Part shown: positions 16,026 through 24,528 of the stretch, in pieces
How positions within the stretch are numbered: the stretch's first letter is position 1
Layout of the letters: the number at the start of each line of letters is the position of its first letter
NCBI RefSeq assembly: GCF_013407835.1
Contig: NZ_JACCBI010000001.1
Location: 2,790,001-2,854,000, forward strand
DNA length: 64,000 nucleotides
Reading direction: 5' to 3'
Source: Agromyces atrinae
GTDB taxonomy: Bacteria; Actinomycetota; Actinomycetes; Actinomycetales; Microbacteriaceae
Notes under the pieces: model-generated
The model's database searches: none
What the model was told of the DNA's origin: nothing
What the model saw: only the letters and a program-made list of their open reading frames with translations
Program-made: the position numbers and the translations under genes

Positions 16026-17876
16026 GTGCTGCTCAGCGTCACTGATCTCGACGTCTCGTTCGACACGGGCGACGGACGACTACATGCCGTGCGTGGCATC
16101 TCCTTCGAACTCGATCGGGGGCAGACCCTCGGCGTCGTGGGCGAGTCCGGTTCGGGCAAGTCGGTCAGCACCCAGGCGATGGTCGGTCTCTCGGGAGGGG
16201 CCATCGTCTCGGGGAGCGCCGTCTTCCAGGGCCGCGACCTGCTCACGATGGGCGAAGCGGACCTCCGCTCCGTCCGGGGCAAGGAGATCGGCATGGTCTT
16301 CCAGGACCCGCTCTCCTCGCTCCACCCCCAGTTCCGCATCGGCGCGCAGATCGCCGAGGCGATCCGGGTGCACGAGAAGTCGTCGCCGAAGCTGCTCCGC
16401 TCCCGCGTCGTCGACGTGCTCGCCGAGGTCGGCATCCCGAACCCCGAGAAGCGCATCGACGACTACCCGCACCAGTTCTCGGGCGGTATGCGTCAGCGCG
16501 TCATGATCGGTCTCGCGCTCGCCCTGCGGCCCGCGCTCCTCGTCGCCGATGAACCGACGACGGCGCTCGACGTCACCGTGCAGGCTCAGCTGCTCGAGCT
16601 CATGAACGACCTGCAGCGCGAGCACGGCACGGCGATCCTCATGATCACGCACGACCTCGGCGTCGTCGCGGGCGTCGCCGACCGCGTCATGACCATGTAC
16701 GGCGGTCGCATCGTCGAGCGCGGCTCACGCGCCGACGTGCTCGTGCGGCCGCACCACCCCTATACGCGCGGCCTGCTCGCTTCCGTTCCGCGCGTCGGTT
16801 CGCAGCGCACCGTGCTGCAGTCGATCCCCGGCAACCCGCCGAGCCTCCTCGTCGAGCAGCCCGGCTGCCCGTTCGCCTCGCGCTGCGCCCTCGTCCACGA
16901 CGCGTGCCTCGACGGATTCCCCGACGAGAAGCAGATCGGTGCAGGGCATCGCTCGGCGTGCGTGCTGCCGGCGTCGGAGGCCGGCCCCGTCATCCTGCCC
17001 GTGCACGCCCCGGTCGCCGCCGTCGCCGCCGCCGAGCGCGACCTGCTCGCGCGCATCGACGACGTGCGCATCACGTTCGACGGCGCCCGCAAGGGTGCCC
17101 TCGGCCTGAAGAAAGACACGGTCGTCGCCGTCGACGGCGTGAGCCTCGATATCCCCCGCGGCGGCACGCTCGGCATCGTCGGCGAATCGGGCTCGGGCAA
17201 GTCGACGCTCGCCCGCGCGCTCACGGGGCTCATCCCGCTCTCGGGCGGCACGGTCGAGTTCGAGGGCCGCGACATCTCGAGCCTGCGCCGCGACGAGCGC
17301 CGCGCGCTCCGCCGCGACGTGCAGATGGTCTTCCAAGACCCGTACGGTTCGCTCAACCAGCAGCGACGCGTCGGCTCGATCATCGCCGACCCCCTCGTCA
17401 TCCACGACGCCGCGGGACCGCAGGGCCTCCGCGCCCGCGTGCAGGAGCTCATGGAACTCGTGGGACTCAACCCCGAGCACTACAACCGCTTCCCCGCCGA
17501 GTTCTCGGGCGGTCAGCGGCAGCGCATCGGCATCGCCCGCGCGCTCGCGCTCAACCCCAAGCTCATCGTGTGCGACGAGCCCGTCTCGGCGCTCGACGTC
17601 TCGATCCAGGCGCAGATCCTCAACCTCCTCGGCTCGCTGCAGTCGGAGCTCGGGCTCACCTACGTCTTCATCGCCCACGACCTCGCCGTCGTCGAGCACA
17701 TCGCCGACACCGTCGCCGTCATGTACCGCGGCAAGGTCGTCGAGTACGGCACGGTCGACGAGATCTACTCGTCGCCGCGCGAGGAGTACACCCGCACCCT
17801 GCTCGCGGCGGCGCCCCACGTCGACACGGCCTCGGCCGCCGAGAGCCGCTTCACGCCCCGGGAGGCCAGCGCATGA
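16026..17876 (+). CDS. Peptide-type ABC dual ATPase (DppD-DppF fusion)
   Basis: A 616-residue protein with two complete ATPase domains. The N-terminal domain (about 1-330) has Walker A GESGSGKS (39-46), signature FSGGMRQR, Walker B LLVADEPTTALD and the oligopeptide extension with a cysteine cluster CPFASRC...AC...C. The C-terminal domain (about 340-600) has Walker A GESGSGKS (386-393), signature FSGGQRQR and Walker B LIVCDEPVSALD. Such fused subunits (also called YejF/GsiA type) replace the separate D and F proteins. The start is a GTG after a perfect ribosome site. It overlaps the next permease gene by four bases. Confidence 0.94.
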   Translation: MLLSVTDLDVSFDTGDGRLHAVRGISFELDRGQTLGVVGESGSGKSVSTQAMVGLSGGAIVSGSAVFQGRDLLTMGEADLRSVRGKEIGMVFQDPLSSLHPQFRIGAQIAEAIRVHEKSSPKLLRSRVVDVLAEVGIPNPEKRIDDYPHQFSGGMRQRVMIGLALALRPALLVADEPTTALDVTVQAQLLELMNDLQREHGTAILMITHDLGVVAGVADRVMTMYGGRIVERGSRADVLVRPHHPYTRGLLASVPRVGSQRTVLQSIPGNPPSLLVEQPGCPFASRCALVHDACLDGFPDEKQIGAGHRSACVLPASEAGPVILPVHAPVAAVAAAERDLLARIDDVRITFDGARKGALGLKKDTVVAVDGVSLDIPRGGTLGIVGESGSGKSTLARALTGLIPLSGGTVEFEGRDISSLRRDERRALRRDVQMVFQDPYGSLNQQRRVGSIIADPLVIHDAAGPQGLRARVQELMELVGLNPEHYNRFPAEFSGGQRQRIGIARALALNPKLIVCDEPVSALDVSIQAQILNLLGSLQSELGLTYVFIAHDLAVVEHIADTVAVMYRGKVVEYGTVDEIYSSPREEYTRTLLAAAPHVDTASAAESRFTPREASA

Positions 17877-18916
17877 CCGATCCGAAGGCCACCGAGGCCC
17901 ACGAGGAGGCGGTGGCCGAAGAGATCGAGGCCGTCGCCGTCCCGGGCCAGACCCAGCAGGCCGCCGTCGCGGCGCGCAGCCCGCTGCAGCTCGTCTGGGC
18001 GAGGCTCCGCCGCGATCCCACCGCGATGATCTCCGCCGCCGTCATCCTGCTCGTCATCATCGCCGCCCTCGCGGCGCCGCTCGTCGCCTCGCTCATCGGG
18101 CACGGGCCCAACGAGCAGTTCCGTGACGACGGCCTCACCGAGTTCGGAACGCCCGTCGGGCCGAACTCGCAGTTCCTGCTCGGAACCGACAACCTGGGCC
18201 GCGACGTGCTCGTGCGGCTCGTCTACGGCGCGCAGATCAGCCTCATCGTCGCGTTCGCCGCGACCCTCGGCGCCCTCGGCATCGGAACGCTCGTCGGACT
18301 CGTCGCGGGCTTCATGCGCGGCTGGGTCGACACAGTGCTCACGTGGCTCATGGACACGACGCTGAGCCTGCCGCAGCTGCTCTTCGCGATCTCGCTCGTC
18401 GCCCTCGTCGGGCCGTCGCTCGGCACGACGGTCATCGTCATCGTGCTCTTCTCGTGGGCGCCCATCGCCCGCGTCGTCCGCGGTCAGGTGCTCTCGCTCC
18501 GCGAACGCGAGTTCGTCGAGGCCGCCCGGTCGCTCGGCGCCTCGAACTGGCGCATCATGCGCGTCGACGTGCTGCCGAACCTCCTCGTGCCGATCCTCGT
18601 CTACGGCACGCTGCTCATCCCGCAGGCGATCGTCTTCGAGGCGACGCTCTCGTTCCTCGGGCTCGGCGTGCTGCCGCCGACGGCGACGTGGGGCAACATG
18701 CTCTCGGTCGCGTCGACGGGCTCGCTCTACACGATCGCCCCGTGGCTCGTGATCTTCCCGTCGGCCGCGCTCCTCGCCGTGACGCTCGCGTTCAACCTGC
18801 TCGGCGACTCGATCCGCGACGCTCTCGACCCCCGTCAGACACTCTTCGCCGGCCGCCGCCGGTTGGCCCGCAACCGCGCCGCGAAGCGCGCAGCACGCAG
18901 GAAGGCGAGCGCATGA
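17873..18916 (+). CDS. Peptide-type ABC permease, DppC-like, second system
   Basis: A 347-residue permease with an unusually long acidic cytoplasmic N-tail (about 1-45, rich in E and A) before TM1 (MISAAVILLVIIAALAAPLV). The DppC signature FLLGTDNLGRDVLVRLVYGA is at about 101-120, the EAA loop is EFVEAARSLGASNW, and YLGLGV.PP and NLLGDSIRDALDPR follow. The C-tail is strongly basic (RRRLARNRAAKRAARRKA), a feature not in the first system. The order here is C then B, the reverse of the first importer. It overlaps its neighbours by four bases on both sides. Confidence 0.93.
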   Translation: MTDPKATEAHEEAVAEEIEAVAVPGQTQQAAVAARSPLQLVWARLRRDPTAMISAAVILLVIIAALAAPLVASLIGHGPNEQFRDDGLTEFGTPVGPNSQFLLGTDNLGRDVLVRLVYGAQISLIVAFAATLGALGIGTLVGLVAGFMRGWVDTVLTWLMDTTLSLPQLLFAISLVALVGPSLGTTVIVIVLFSWAPIARVVRGQVLSLREREFVEAARSLGASNWRIMRVDVLPNLLVPILVYGTLLIPQAIVFEATLSFLGLGVLPPTATWGNMLSVASTGSLYTIAPWLVIFPSAALLAVTLAFNLLGDSIRDALDPRQTLFAGRRRLARNRAAKRAARRKASA

Positions 18917-19872
18917 TCCGCTTTCTCAGCAGGAGGGTGATCTCCGGCATCCTCACCCTCATCGCGATCAGCGCGATCATGTTCCTGCTCTTCTACGTCG
19001 CCCCCAACGACCCCGCGCGCACCATCGCGGGCGTGCAGGCGACGAACGAGCAGGTCGAGCTCGTGCGCGAGCGCCTGGGGCTCAACCTCCCCGTCATCGA
19101 CCGCTACTTCCTCTACATGGGCGGGCTGCTGCAGGGCGACCTCGGCTACTCGTTCTACAACCAGCAGCCGGTGCTCGACTCGATCCTCCAGCGACTGCCG
19201 CAGACGGCGTCGATCGCGATCGGCGGACTCACCCTCGCCCTCGCGCTCGGCGTGACGATCGGAATCGGCGCCGCCCGTCGGCCCGGCTCGATCCGCGACC
19301 GCTTCAGCACCGTCTTCGTGCTGAGCGGGCTGAGCGTGCCGACCTTCGTCGTCGGCCTCCTCCTGCTCTACCTGCTCTTCTACCAGCTCACGGTGCTCGG
19401 CCTGCCGATCTTCCCCGCCGCGGGATACGTCGACTTCGCGACGAACCCGTTCGAGTGGGCGCGACACCTGCTGCTGCCGTGGATCACGGTCGGCTTCGTC
19501 TCGGCCGCGACCTACGCGAGGCTCACCCGCAGCCAGCTCGCGGGCGTGCTCGGCGAGGACTACATCCGCACCGCTCGCGCCAAGGGCCTCACCGAGGGCA
19601 AGGTCGTCTACAAGCACGGCATGCGGAGCGCCCTCACGCCCGTCGTCACGCAGGTGAGCCTCGACATCGCCGTGCTCATGGGCGGTCTCGTCGTCACCGA
19701 GCAGATCTTCGGCATCAACGGCATCGGCCGACTCGCGATCCAATCGGTCAACCGTGGCGACCAGCCCGTCATCATCGGAACGATGCTGCTCGCCTCGCTC
19801 TTCGTCGTGATCTCGTCGATCCTCGTCGACATCGTGTACGCCCTGCTCGACTCGCGCGTGCGAGTCAAGTGA
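18913..19872 (+). CDS. Peptide-type ABC permease, DppB-like, second system
   Basis: A 319-residue permease: TM1 ISGILTLIAISAIMFLLFYV (about 10-29), family motif NLPVIDRYFLYMGGLLQGDLGYS (about 58-80), and EAA loop DYIRTARAKGLTEG (about 216-229). The C-terminal VDIVYALLDSRVRVK matches DppB-like proteins that end in DPRI/V. It completes the importer with the binding protein at 14197, the fused ATPase and the DppC-like partner. The stop at 19870-19872 lies 20 bases before the PPOX-type gene, which is likely in the same transcript. Confidence 0.93.
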   Translation: MIRFLSRRVISGILTLIAISAIMFLLFYVAPNDPARTIAGVQATNEQVELVRERLGLNLPVIDRYFLYMGGLLQGDLGYSFYNQQPVLDSILQRLPQTASIAIGGLTLALALGVTIGIGAARRPGSIRDRFSTVFVLSGLSVPTFVVGLLLLYLLFYQLTVLGLPIFPAAGYVDFATNPFEWARHLLLPWITVGFVSAATYARLTRSQLAGVLGEDYIRTARAKGLTEGKVVYKHGMRSALTPVVTQVSLDIAVLMGGLVVTEQIFGINGIGRLAIQSVNRGDQPVIIGTMLLASLFVVISSILVDIVYALLDSRVRVK

Positions 19873-19892
19873 CCTCGACAGAAAGGCCCCCT

Positions 19893-20267
19893 GTGCTCAG
19901 TGACGCCGCGCGCACTCTCGCGAAGGGTAAGAACTTCGCCTCGCTCACGACGCTCAGGAAGGACGGCTCGCCGACCGCCCAGGTCATGTGGGTCGATTGC
20001 GACGACGAGCACATCCTCATCAACACCGAGGTGCACCGGCTGAAGTACAAGCACATGAAGCGCGACCCCCGCGTCACGGTGCTCATCATCGACCAGGAGA
20101 ACCCGTACTCGTACGCTGAGGTGCGCGGCGAAGTCGTCGAATTCATCGGCGGCGACGCAGCCCGGGCCCACATTGACGAGCTCTCGGAGCTGTACTTCGG
20201 GCGGCCGTACAAGCCCGAGCAGATCGAGAGCGAACGAGTCATCTGCAAGATCAAGCCCGTCGCGTAG
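19893..20267 (+). CDS. PPOX-class split-barrel protein, probable F420-dependent reductase
   Basis: A 124-residue split-barrel protein. Family features: LAKGKNFASLTTLRKDGSPTAQ (about 9-30), VMWVD, then KYKHMKRDPRVTVLI (about 50-64) and a C-terminal YAEVRGEVVEF. This pattern is that of the Rv1155/TIGR03618 group, which binds F420 or FMN and reduces or senses small molecules. Two starts are possible: GTG 19869, which overlaps the permease stop, and GTG 19893. AGAAAGG at 19880-19886 sits correctly for 19893, which was chosen. Its place at the end of an importer operon rich in LLM genes points to F420-linked chemistry. Confidence 0.8.
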   Translation: MLSDAARTLAKGKNFASLTTLRKDGSPTAQVMWVDCDDEHILINTEVHRLKYKHMKRDPRVTVLIIDQENPYSYAEVRGEVVEFIGGDAARAHIDELSELYFGRPYKPEQIESERVICKIKPVA

Positions 20268-20280
20268 TCGAGGAGACAGC

Positions 20281-23200
20281 ATGAGCCAGAGCACCCAGGA
20301 CCTCGCGAACGAACTCGGCGACGCCGTCATCCGCTGGCGGAGCGTCGGCCCCGCGCGCGGTGGCCGCGTGGTCGCCGTCGCCGGCGACCCGACCGACCAC
20401 TCGCGGTTCTGGATGGGTGCGTGCTCGGGCGGCGTGTGGATGACGGATGACGCCGGTCAGTACTGGCGCCCGATGAGCGACGGGTTCCTCGACACGGCCT
20501 CGATCGGCGCGATCGCGGTCGCCGAGTCCGACCCGAACGTCGTCTGGGTCGGCACGGGCGAGTCCTTCGCCCGCAACAACGTCGTTCCGGGCGACGGCGT
20601 CTACCGCACGGTCGACGGCGGTCGCACGTGGCAGCACCTCGGCCTCGACGCGACGAAGCACATCGCCAAGGTGCGCGTGCACCCGAAGGACGCCGACATC
20701 GCCTTCGTCGCGGCGACGGGCGACGTCTTCGGACCGAGCGCCGAGCGCGGCGTGTACCGCACCCTCGACGGCGGTCAGTCGTGGGAGCTCGTGCTGCACG
20801 TCTCCGACAAGGCGGGCGCCGCCGACCTCTCGATCGACCCGTCGAACCCGCGCATCATCTTCGCGTCGATCTGGCAGATGGTGCGCCACCCGTGGAACAT
20901 CATCTCGGGCGGCGAGGACTCGGGCCTCTGGCGTTCGATCGACGGCGGCGACACGTGGGAGCGCGTCTCCGACCACCCCGGATTCGCCACGGGCCTGCTC
21001 GGCCGCATCGGCGTCGCCGTGAGCCCCGCGAAGGCCGGCCGCGTGTGGGCGCTCGTCGAGGCCATCGGTGACGAGGGCGGCGTGTACCGCTCGGAGGACT
21101 TCGGCCTCTCGTGGGAGCACGTCTCGCGCGAGCGCTCGGTGCAGGGTCGCCCCTGGTACTACAGCCACATCATCGCCCACCCGACCGAGCCCGACACCGT
21201 GTGGAGCATGAACACGTGGGCGTGGCGCTCGCGCGACGGCGGGCGCACGTTCCAGCAGGTGCAGACGCCCCACGGCGACAACCACGACCTGTGGATCGAC
21301 CCCGCCGACCCGCGCCGCATGATCAACGGCAACGACGGCGGCGCCGCGGTGAGCGTCAACGCGGGCATGACGTGGTCGTCGATCTACAACCAGGCGACGG
21401 CGCAGTTCTACCGCTTCGACATCGACCACCGCTTCCCCTTCGACCTCTACGCGACCCAGCAGGACAACTCGGGCATCCGCGCCCCCTCCCGCTCGTGGAA
21501 GGGTGCCCTGCGCTGGCCCGACTGCGTCGAGCTCGGCGAGGCCGAGGCGGGGGATGTCGCGCTCGACCGCTCCGATCCGCGATTCGTCATGCTCGGCGGG
21601 GCGGGTTTCGGCCACCCCGGCCCGCTGCTGCGCTTCGACCAGGTGACGGAGCAGGCGCGCGACGTCGCCGTGTGGCCCGAGTACTTCATGGGCATCGGTG
21701 CGAGCGAGATGAAGCACCGCTTCGGCTGGACCTACCCGATCGAGTTCTCGCCCCACGAGCCCGGCGTGCTCTACGTCGGCGGCGAGCGCGTGTTCCGGTC
21801 GCCCGATGGCGGCATCACGTGGGCCTCGATCAGCCCCGACCTCACCCGCAACGACCCCACGAAACAGCTGCCGACGGGTGGTCCGATCTCGGGCGACTCG
21901 ACGGGAGCCGAGGTCTACTGCACCATCTACGCCTTCGCCGAATCGCCGCTCACACCGGGGGAACTGTGGGTCGGAACCGACGACGGGCGCGTGCACGTCT
22001 CCCGCGATGGCGGTGGGGAGTGGACCGAGGTGTTCGTGCCCGGCCTGCCCGAGTGGGCGACGGTCGCGCGCATCGAGCCGTCGGCGCACCGCGCCGGCAC
22101 GGCCTACCTCGCGGCGCACGCCTACCGCCTGCAGGACTCGAAGCCCCACGTCTATCGCACCGACGACTTCGGCGCGACGTGGACCCCGATCGTCGACGGC
22201 CTGCCCGAGAACGAGTGGGCGCGGAGCGTGCGGGAAGACCCCGAGCAGCCCGACCTGCTGCTCCTCGGCACCGAGCGTCGCGTGTGGTTCTCGGTCGACC
22301 GCGGTGAGACGTGGGCGAGCCTCCGCGGCAACATGCCGTCGGTTCCCGTCTACGACATCAAGGTGCGCGCCAACGAGCTCGTCGCGGGTACGCACGGCCG
22401 TGCGTTCTGGATCCTCGACGACCTCGCCCCGCTCCGCGAGATCGCGACCCTCGGCACGAGTGCGACGACCCTTTTCACGCCGCCCGTCGCCTACCGCTAC
22501 CCGACGCCCGACGGCTTCGACATGCCCGGTGAGGGCTCGTGGGTCGGCGGCTTCCCCGGCGTGCCGCTCGGCGGCGCGACGTTCACACGGAAGAAGAACC
22601 CCGACGGCACCGTCGAATCGGTGTGGCTCGACGGCGGGAAGAACCCGCCGAACGGACTGCAGCTCGTCTACCGACTCGCCTCCGAGGCCGAGCGGGTGAC
22701 GCTCACCGTGACGGATGACGCGGGCGACGTGCTCCGCACCTACGCGTCGGTCGCCCCCGACGACCGCGATCTCGGCCCCGCAGAGATCCTCCCGACGTCG
22801 GCCGGCACCCACGCGTTCCTCTGGGACCTCCGCATCGAACCCTCGCTCACGTCGCCGCGCGGCGGAGCGAAGCGCGACGTGCTGTTCCCCGGGCCGCGCG
22901 TGGCTCCCGGCCGGTACACGGTGACCCTCGACGACGGCACCACCTCCGTCAGCCGCGAGGTCGAGGTGCTGCGTGACCCGCGCGGCATCGCCGACGACGC
23001 CGACCTCGCCGAGCAGTTCGCGCTGCTCGTGCGCATCCGCGACCTGCTGCAGCGCGTCGCCGACGGCATCGGCTGGAGCGAGTCGGCCCATGCCGCGCTC
23101 GAGGCGCTGCGACCGAAGCTCGGCGACGGCGACCTCGGCGAGCGCGTCGATGCGGCGATGACCGAGATCGACGCCGTTCGCCGTGTGCTCACGAACCCCG

Positions 23201-23448
23201 ACCTGCAGAACCACAACGACGCGCTCAAGATGCCCGCCGGCCTCGACCAGAAGATCGTGCTGCTGCCCGAGATCGTCGTCGAACTCTCCGACACGCGTCC
23301 CGTGCCGGGCGTCTACGAGGTGCTCGACCGGTTCTCGGCCGAGGCCGACGCGGCACTCGATCGCCTCGAGAGTGTGCGCGAGACCGACATCCCCGCCATC
23401 GAATCGGCCGTTCGCGCCGACACCGGCATCCCCCTCATCACCGCCTGA
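20281..23448 (+). CDS. Large Asp-box (BNR/sortilin-type) beta-propeller protein
   Basis: A 1055-residue protein made mostly of Asp-box repeats of the form S/T-x-D-G-G-x-T/S-W: TVDGGRTW, TLDGGQSW, SIDGGDTW, RDGGRTF, PDGGITW, RDGGGEW and DRGETW. These indicate one or two seven- to ten-bladed propellers (about 20-740). The opening WRSVGPARGGRVVAVAGDP is typical of the WD40/YVTN/BNR-like proteins often mislabelled as glycosyl hydrolases. The C-terminal 300 residues contain a beta domain with DLRIEPS and a helical tail. No signal peptide is visible, so it seems cytoplasmic, which is unusual for this group. GAGGAG precedes the ATG 13 bases after the PPOX gene. Function unknown. Confidence 0.85.
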   Translation: MSQSTQDLANELGDAVIRWRSVGPARGGRVVAVAGDPTDHSRFWMGACSGGVWMTDDAGQYWRPMSDGFLDTASIGAIAVAESDPNVVWVGTGESFARNNVVPGDGVYRTVDGGRTWQHLGLDATKHIAKVRVHPKDADIAFVAATGDVFGPSAERGVYRTLDGGQSWELVLHVSDKAGAADLSIDPSNPRIIFASIWQMVRHPWNIISGGEDSGLWRSIDGGDTWERVSDHPGFATGLLGRIGVAVSPAKAGRVWALVEAIGDEGGVYRSEDFGLSWEHVSRERSVQGRPWYYSHIIAHPTEPDTVWSMNTWAWRSRDGGRTFQQVQTPHGDNHDLWIDPADPRRMINGNDGGAAVSVNAGMTWSSIYNQATAQFYRFDIDHRFPFDLYATQQDNSGIRAPSRSWKGALRWPDCVELGEAEAGDVALDRSDPRFVMLGGAGFGHPGPLLRFDQVTEQARDVAVWPEYFMGIGASEMKHRFGWTYPIEFSPHEPGVLYVGGERVFRSPDGGITWASISPDLTRNDPTKQLPTGGPISGDSTGAEVYCTIYAFAESPLTPGELWVGTDDGRVHVSRDGGGEWTEVFVPGLPEWATVARIEPSAHRAGTAYLAAHAYRLQDSKPHVYRTDDFGATWTPIVDGLPENEWARSVREDPEQPDLLLLGTERRVWFSVDRGETWASLRGNMPSVPVYDIKVRANELVAGTHGRAFWILDDLAPLREIATLGTSATTLFTPPVAYRYPTPDGFDMPGEGSWVGGFPGVPLGGATFTRKKNPDGTVESVWLDGGKNPPNGLQLVYRLASEAERVTLTVTDDAGDVLRTYASVAPDDRDLGPAEILPTSAGTHAFLWDLRIEPSLTSPRGGAKRDVLFPGPRVAPGRYTVTLDDGTTSVSREVEVLRDPRGIADDADLAEQFALLVRIRDLLQRVADGIGWSESAHAALEALRPKLGDGDLGERVDAAMTEIDAVRRVLTNPDLQNHNDALKMPAGLDQKIVLLPEIVVELSDTRPVPGVYEVLDRFSAEADAALDRLESVRETDIPAIESAVRADTGIPLITA

Positions 23449-23474
23449 TCCCTCGAACGGAGCCCCCACCCCTC

Positions 23475-24521
23475 ATGCGCCTTCCCCGCCTCGCCGTCGT
23501 CGCCCTCGCCGCCGCGCTCGCCCTCACCGGCTGCGCGACGGGACCCTCCACCACCCCGAAAGCGGATGCCGGTGAGGGTGCGTCGGGCGGCGGAACCGAC
23601 CTCGTGATCTACGTCGGACGCAACGAAGACCACGTGCGCCCGCTCGTCGAGCGCTTCGAGGAGGAGACGGGTCTCAGCGTCGACGCGCGATACGGCAGCA
23701 CGGGCGAGCTCGCGACGACGATCCTGCAGGAGGGCGACTCGTCGCCCGCCGACCTGTTCTTCACGCAGGACCCGGCGTACATCGGGGCGATCTCGGAGCC
23801 CGGGCTGCTCGCACCGCTGCCCGCCGACATCATCGACCTCGTGCCCGAGGGCATCTCGGGCGCGGAGGACGACTGGGTGGGTGTCACCGCTCGCCGTCGC
23901 GTGCTCGCGTACGACCCCGCGACGACCCCCGAGGCGGGTCTACCCGGCTCGGTCTTCGAGCTCACCGACCCCGCGTGGTCGGGACGCGTGGGCCTCGCAC
24001 CAACGCACAGCTCGTTCGTGTCGTTCGTCGCGGCCATGGTCGCGATCCGGGGCGAGGACGAGACGCTCGCGTGGCTCGAGGGCATCGCCGCGAACGACCC
24101 GCAGATCTTCGACGGCAACGAGGAGCAGCTGCGCGCGATCGCCGCGGGCGACCTCGACGTCGGGCTCGTGAACCACTACTACGTGCACCGCCTGCTCGCC
24201 GAGGACCCCGCGTTCCCCGTGAAGAACCACTCGTTCGATGCGGGCGACCCGGGCGACGTGCTCATGCCGACGACGATCGGCATGCTCGCCTCGACCGTGC
24301 ACGAGGAGGCGGCGCTCGACTTCGTCCGATTCCTCCTCTCGGACGAGTCGCAGCGCCACTTCCTCGACGAGGTGGGCGAGTACCCTCTCGTCAACGGCGT
24401 CGGCACGCCCGAGGGCGAGCGGCCGCTCGACCCGTCGCTCATCAGCGGCATGAACCTGCCCGTCGTCGCCGGCAACCTCGACATCGCCACCGACCTCATC
24501 GCGCGTTCCGGACTGATCTAG
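23475..24521 (+). CDS. Iron(III)-type ABC transporter substrate-binding lipoprotein
   Basis: A 348-residue lipoprotein: signal with LTGC lipobox (Cys20), then a family-1 periplasmic fold. DLVIYVGRNEDHVRPLVERFEEETG (about 42-66) and the later VGLVNHYYVHRL (about 230) are the FbpA/FutA-type iron motifs; the adjacent tyrosines are those used for ferric ion in this family. QEGDSSPADLFFTQD (about 88-102) is also typical. It starts 27 bases after the propeller gene and is followed by a permease and an ATPase, giving a full FbpABC-like importer. Phosphonate or thiamine binding is a less likely alternative. Confidence 0.88.
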   Translation: MRLPRLAVVALAAALALTGCATGPSTTPKADAGEGASGGGTDLVIYVGRNEDHVRPLVERFEEETGLSVDARYGSTGELATTILQEGDSSPADLFFTQDPAYIGAISEPGLLAPLPADIIDLVPEGISGAEDDWVGVTARRRVLAYDPATTPEAGLPGSVFELTDPAWSGRVGLAPTHSSFVSFVAAMVAIRGEDETLAWLEGIAANDPQIFDGNEEQLRAIAAGDLDVGLVNHYYVHRLLAEDPAFPVKNHSFDAGDPGDVLMPTTIGMLASTVHEEAALDFVRFLLSDESQRHFLDEVGEYPLVNGVGTPEGERPLDPSLISGMNLPVVAGNLDIATDLIARSGLI

Positions 24522-24528
24522 GCGACGC

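Noticed and set aside
20251..23469. Minus-strand open frame of more than 1000 codons opposite the propeller gene
   Set aside because: It covers the same bases as a gene with clear Asp-box repeats; its own translation has no recognisable fold.
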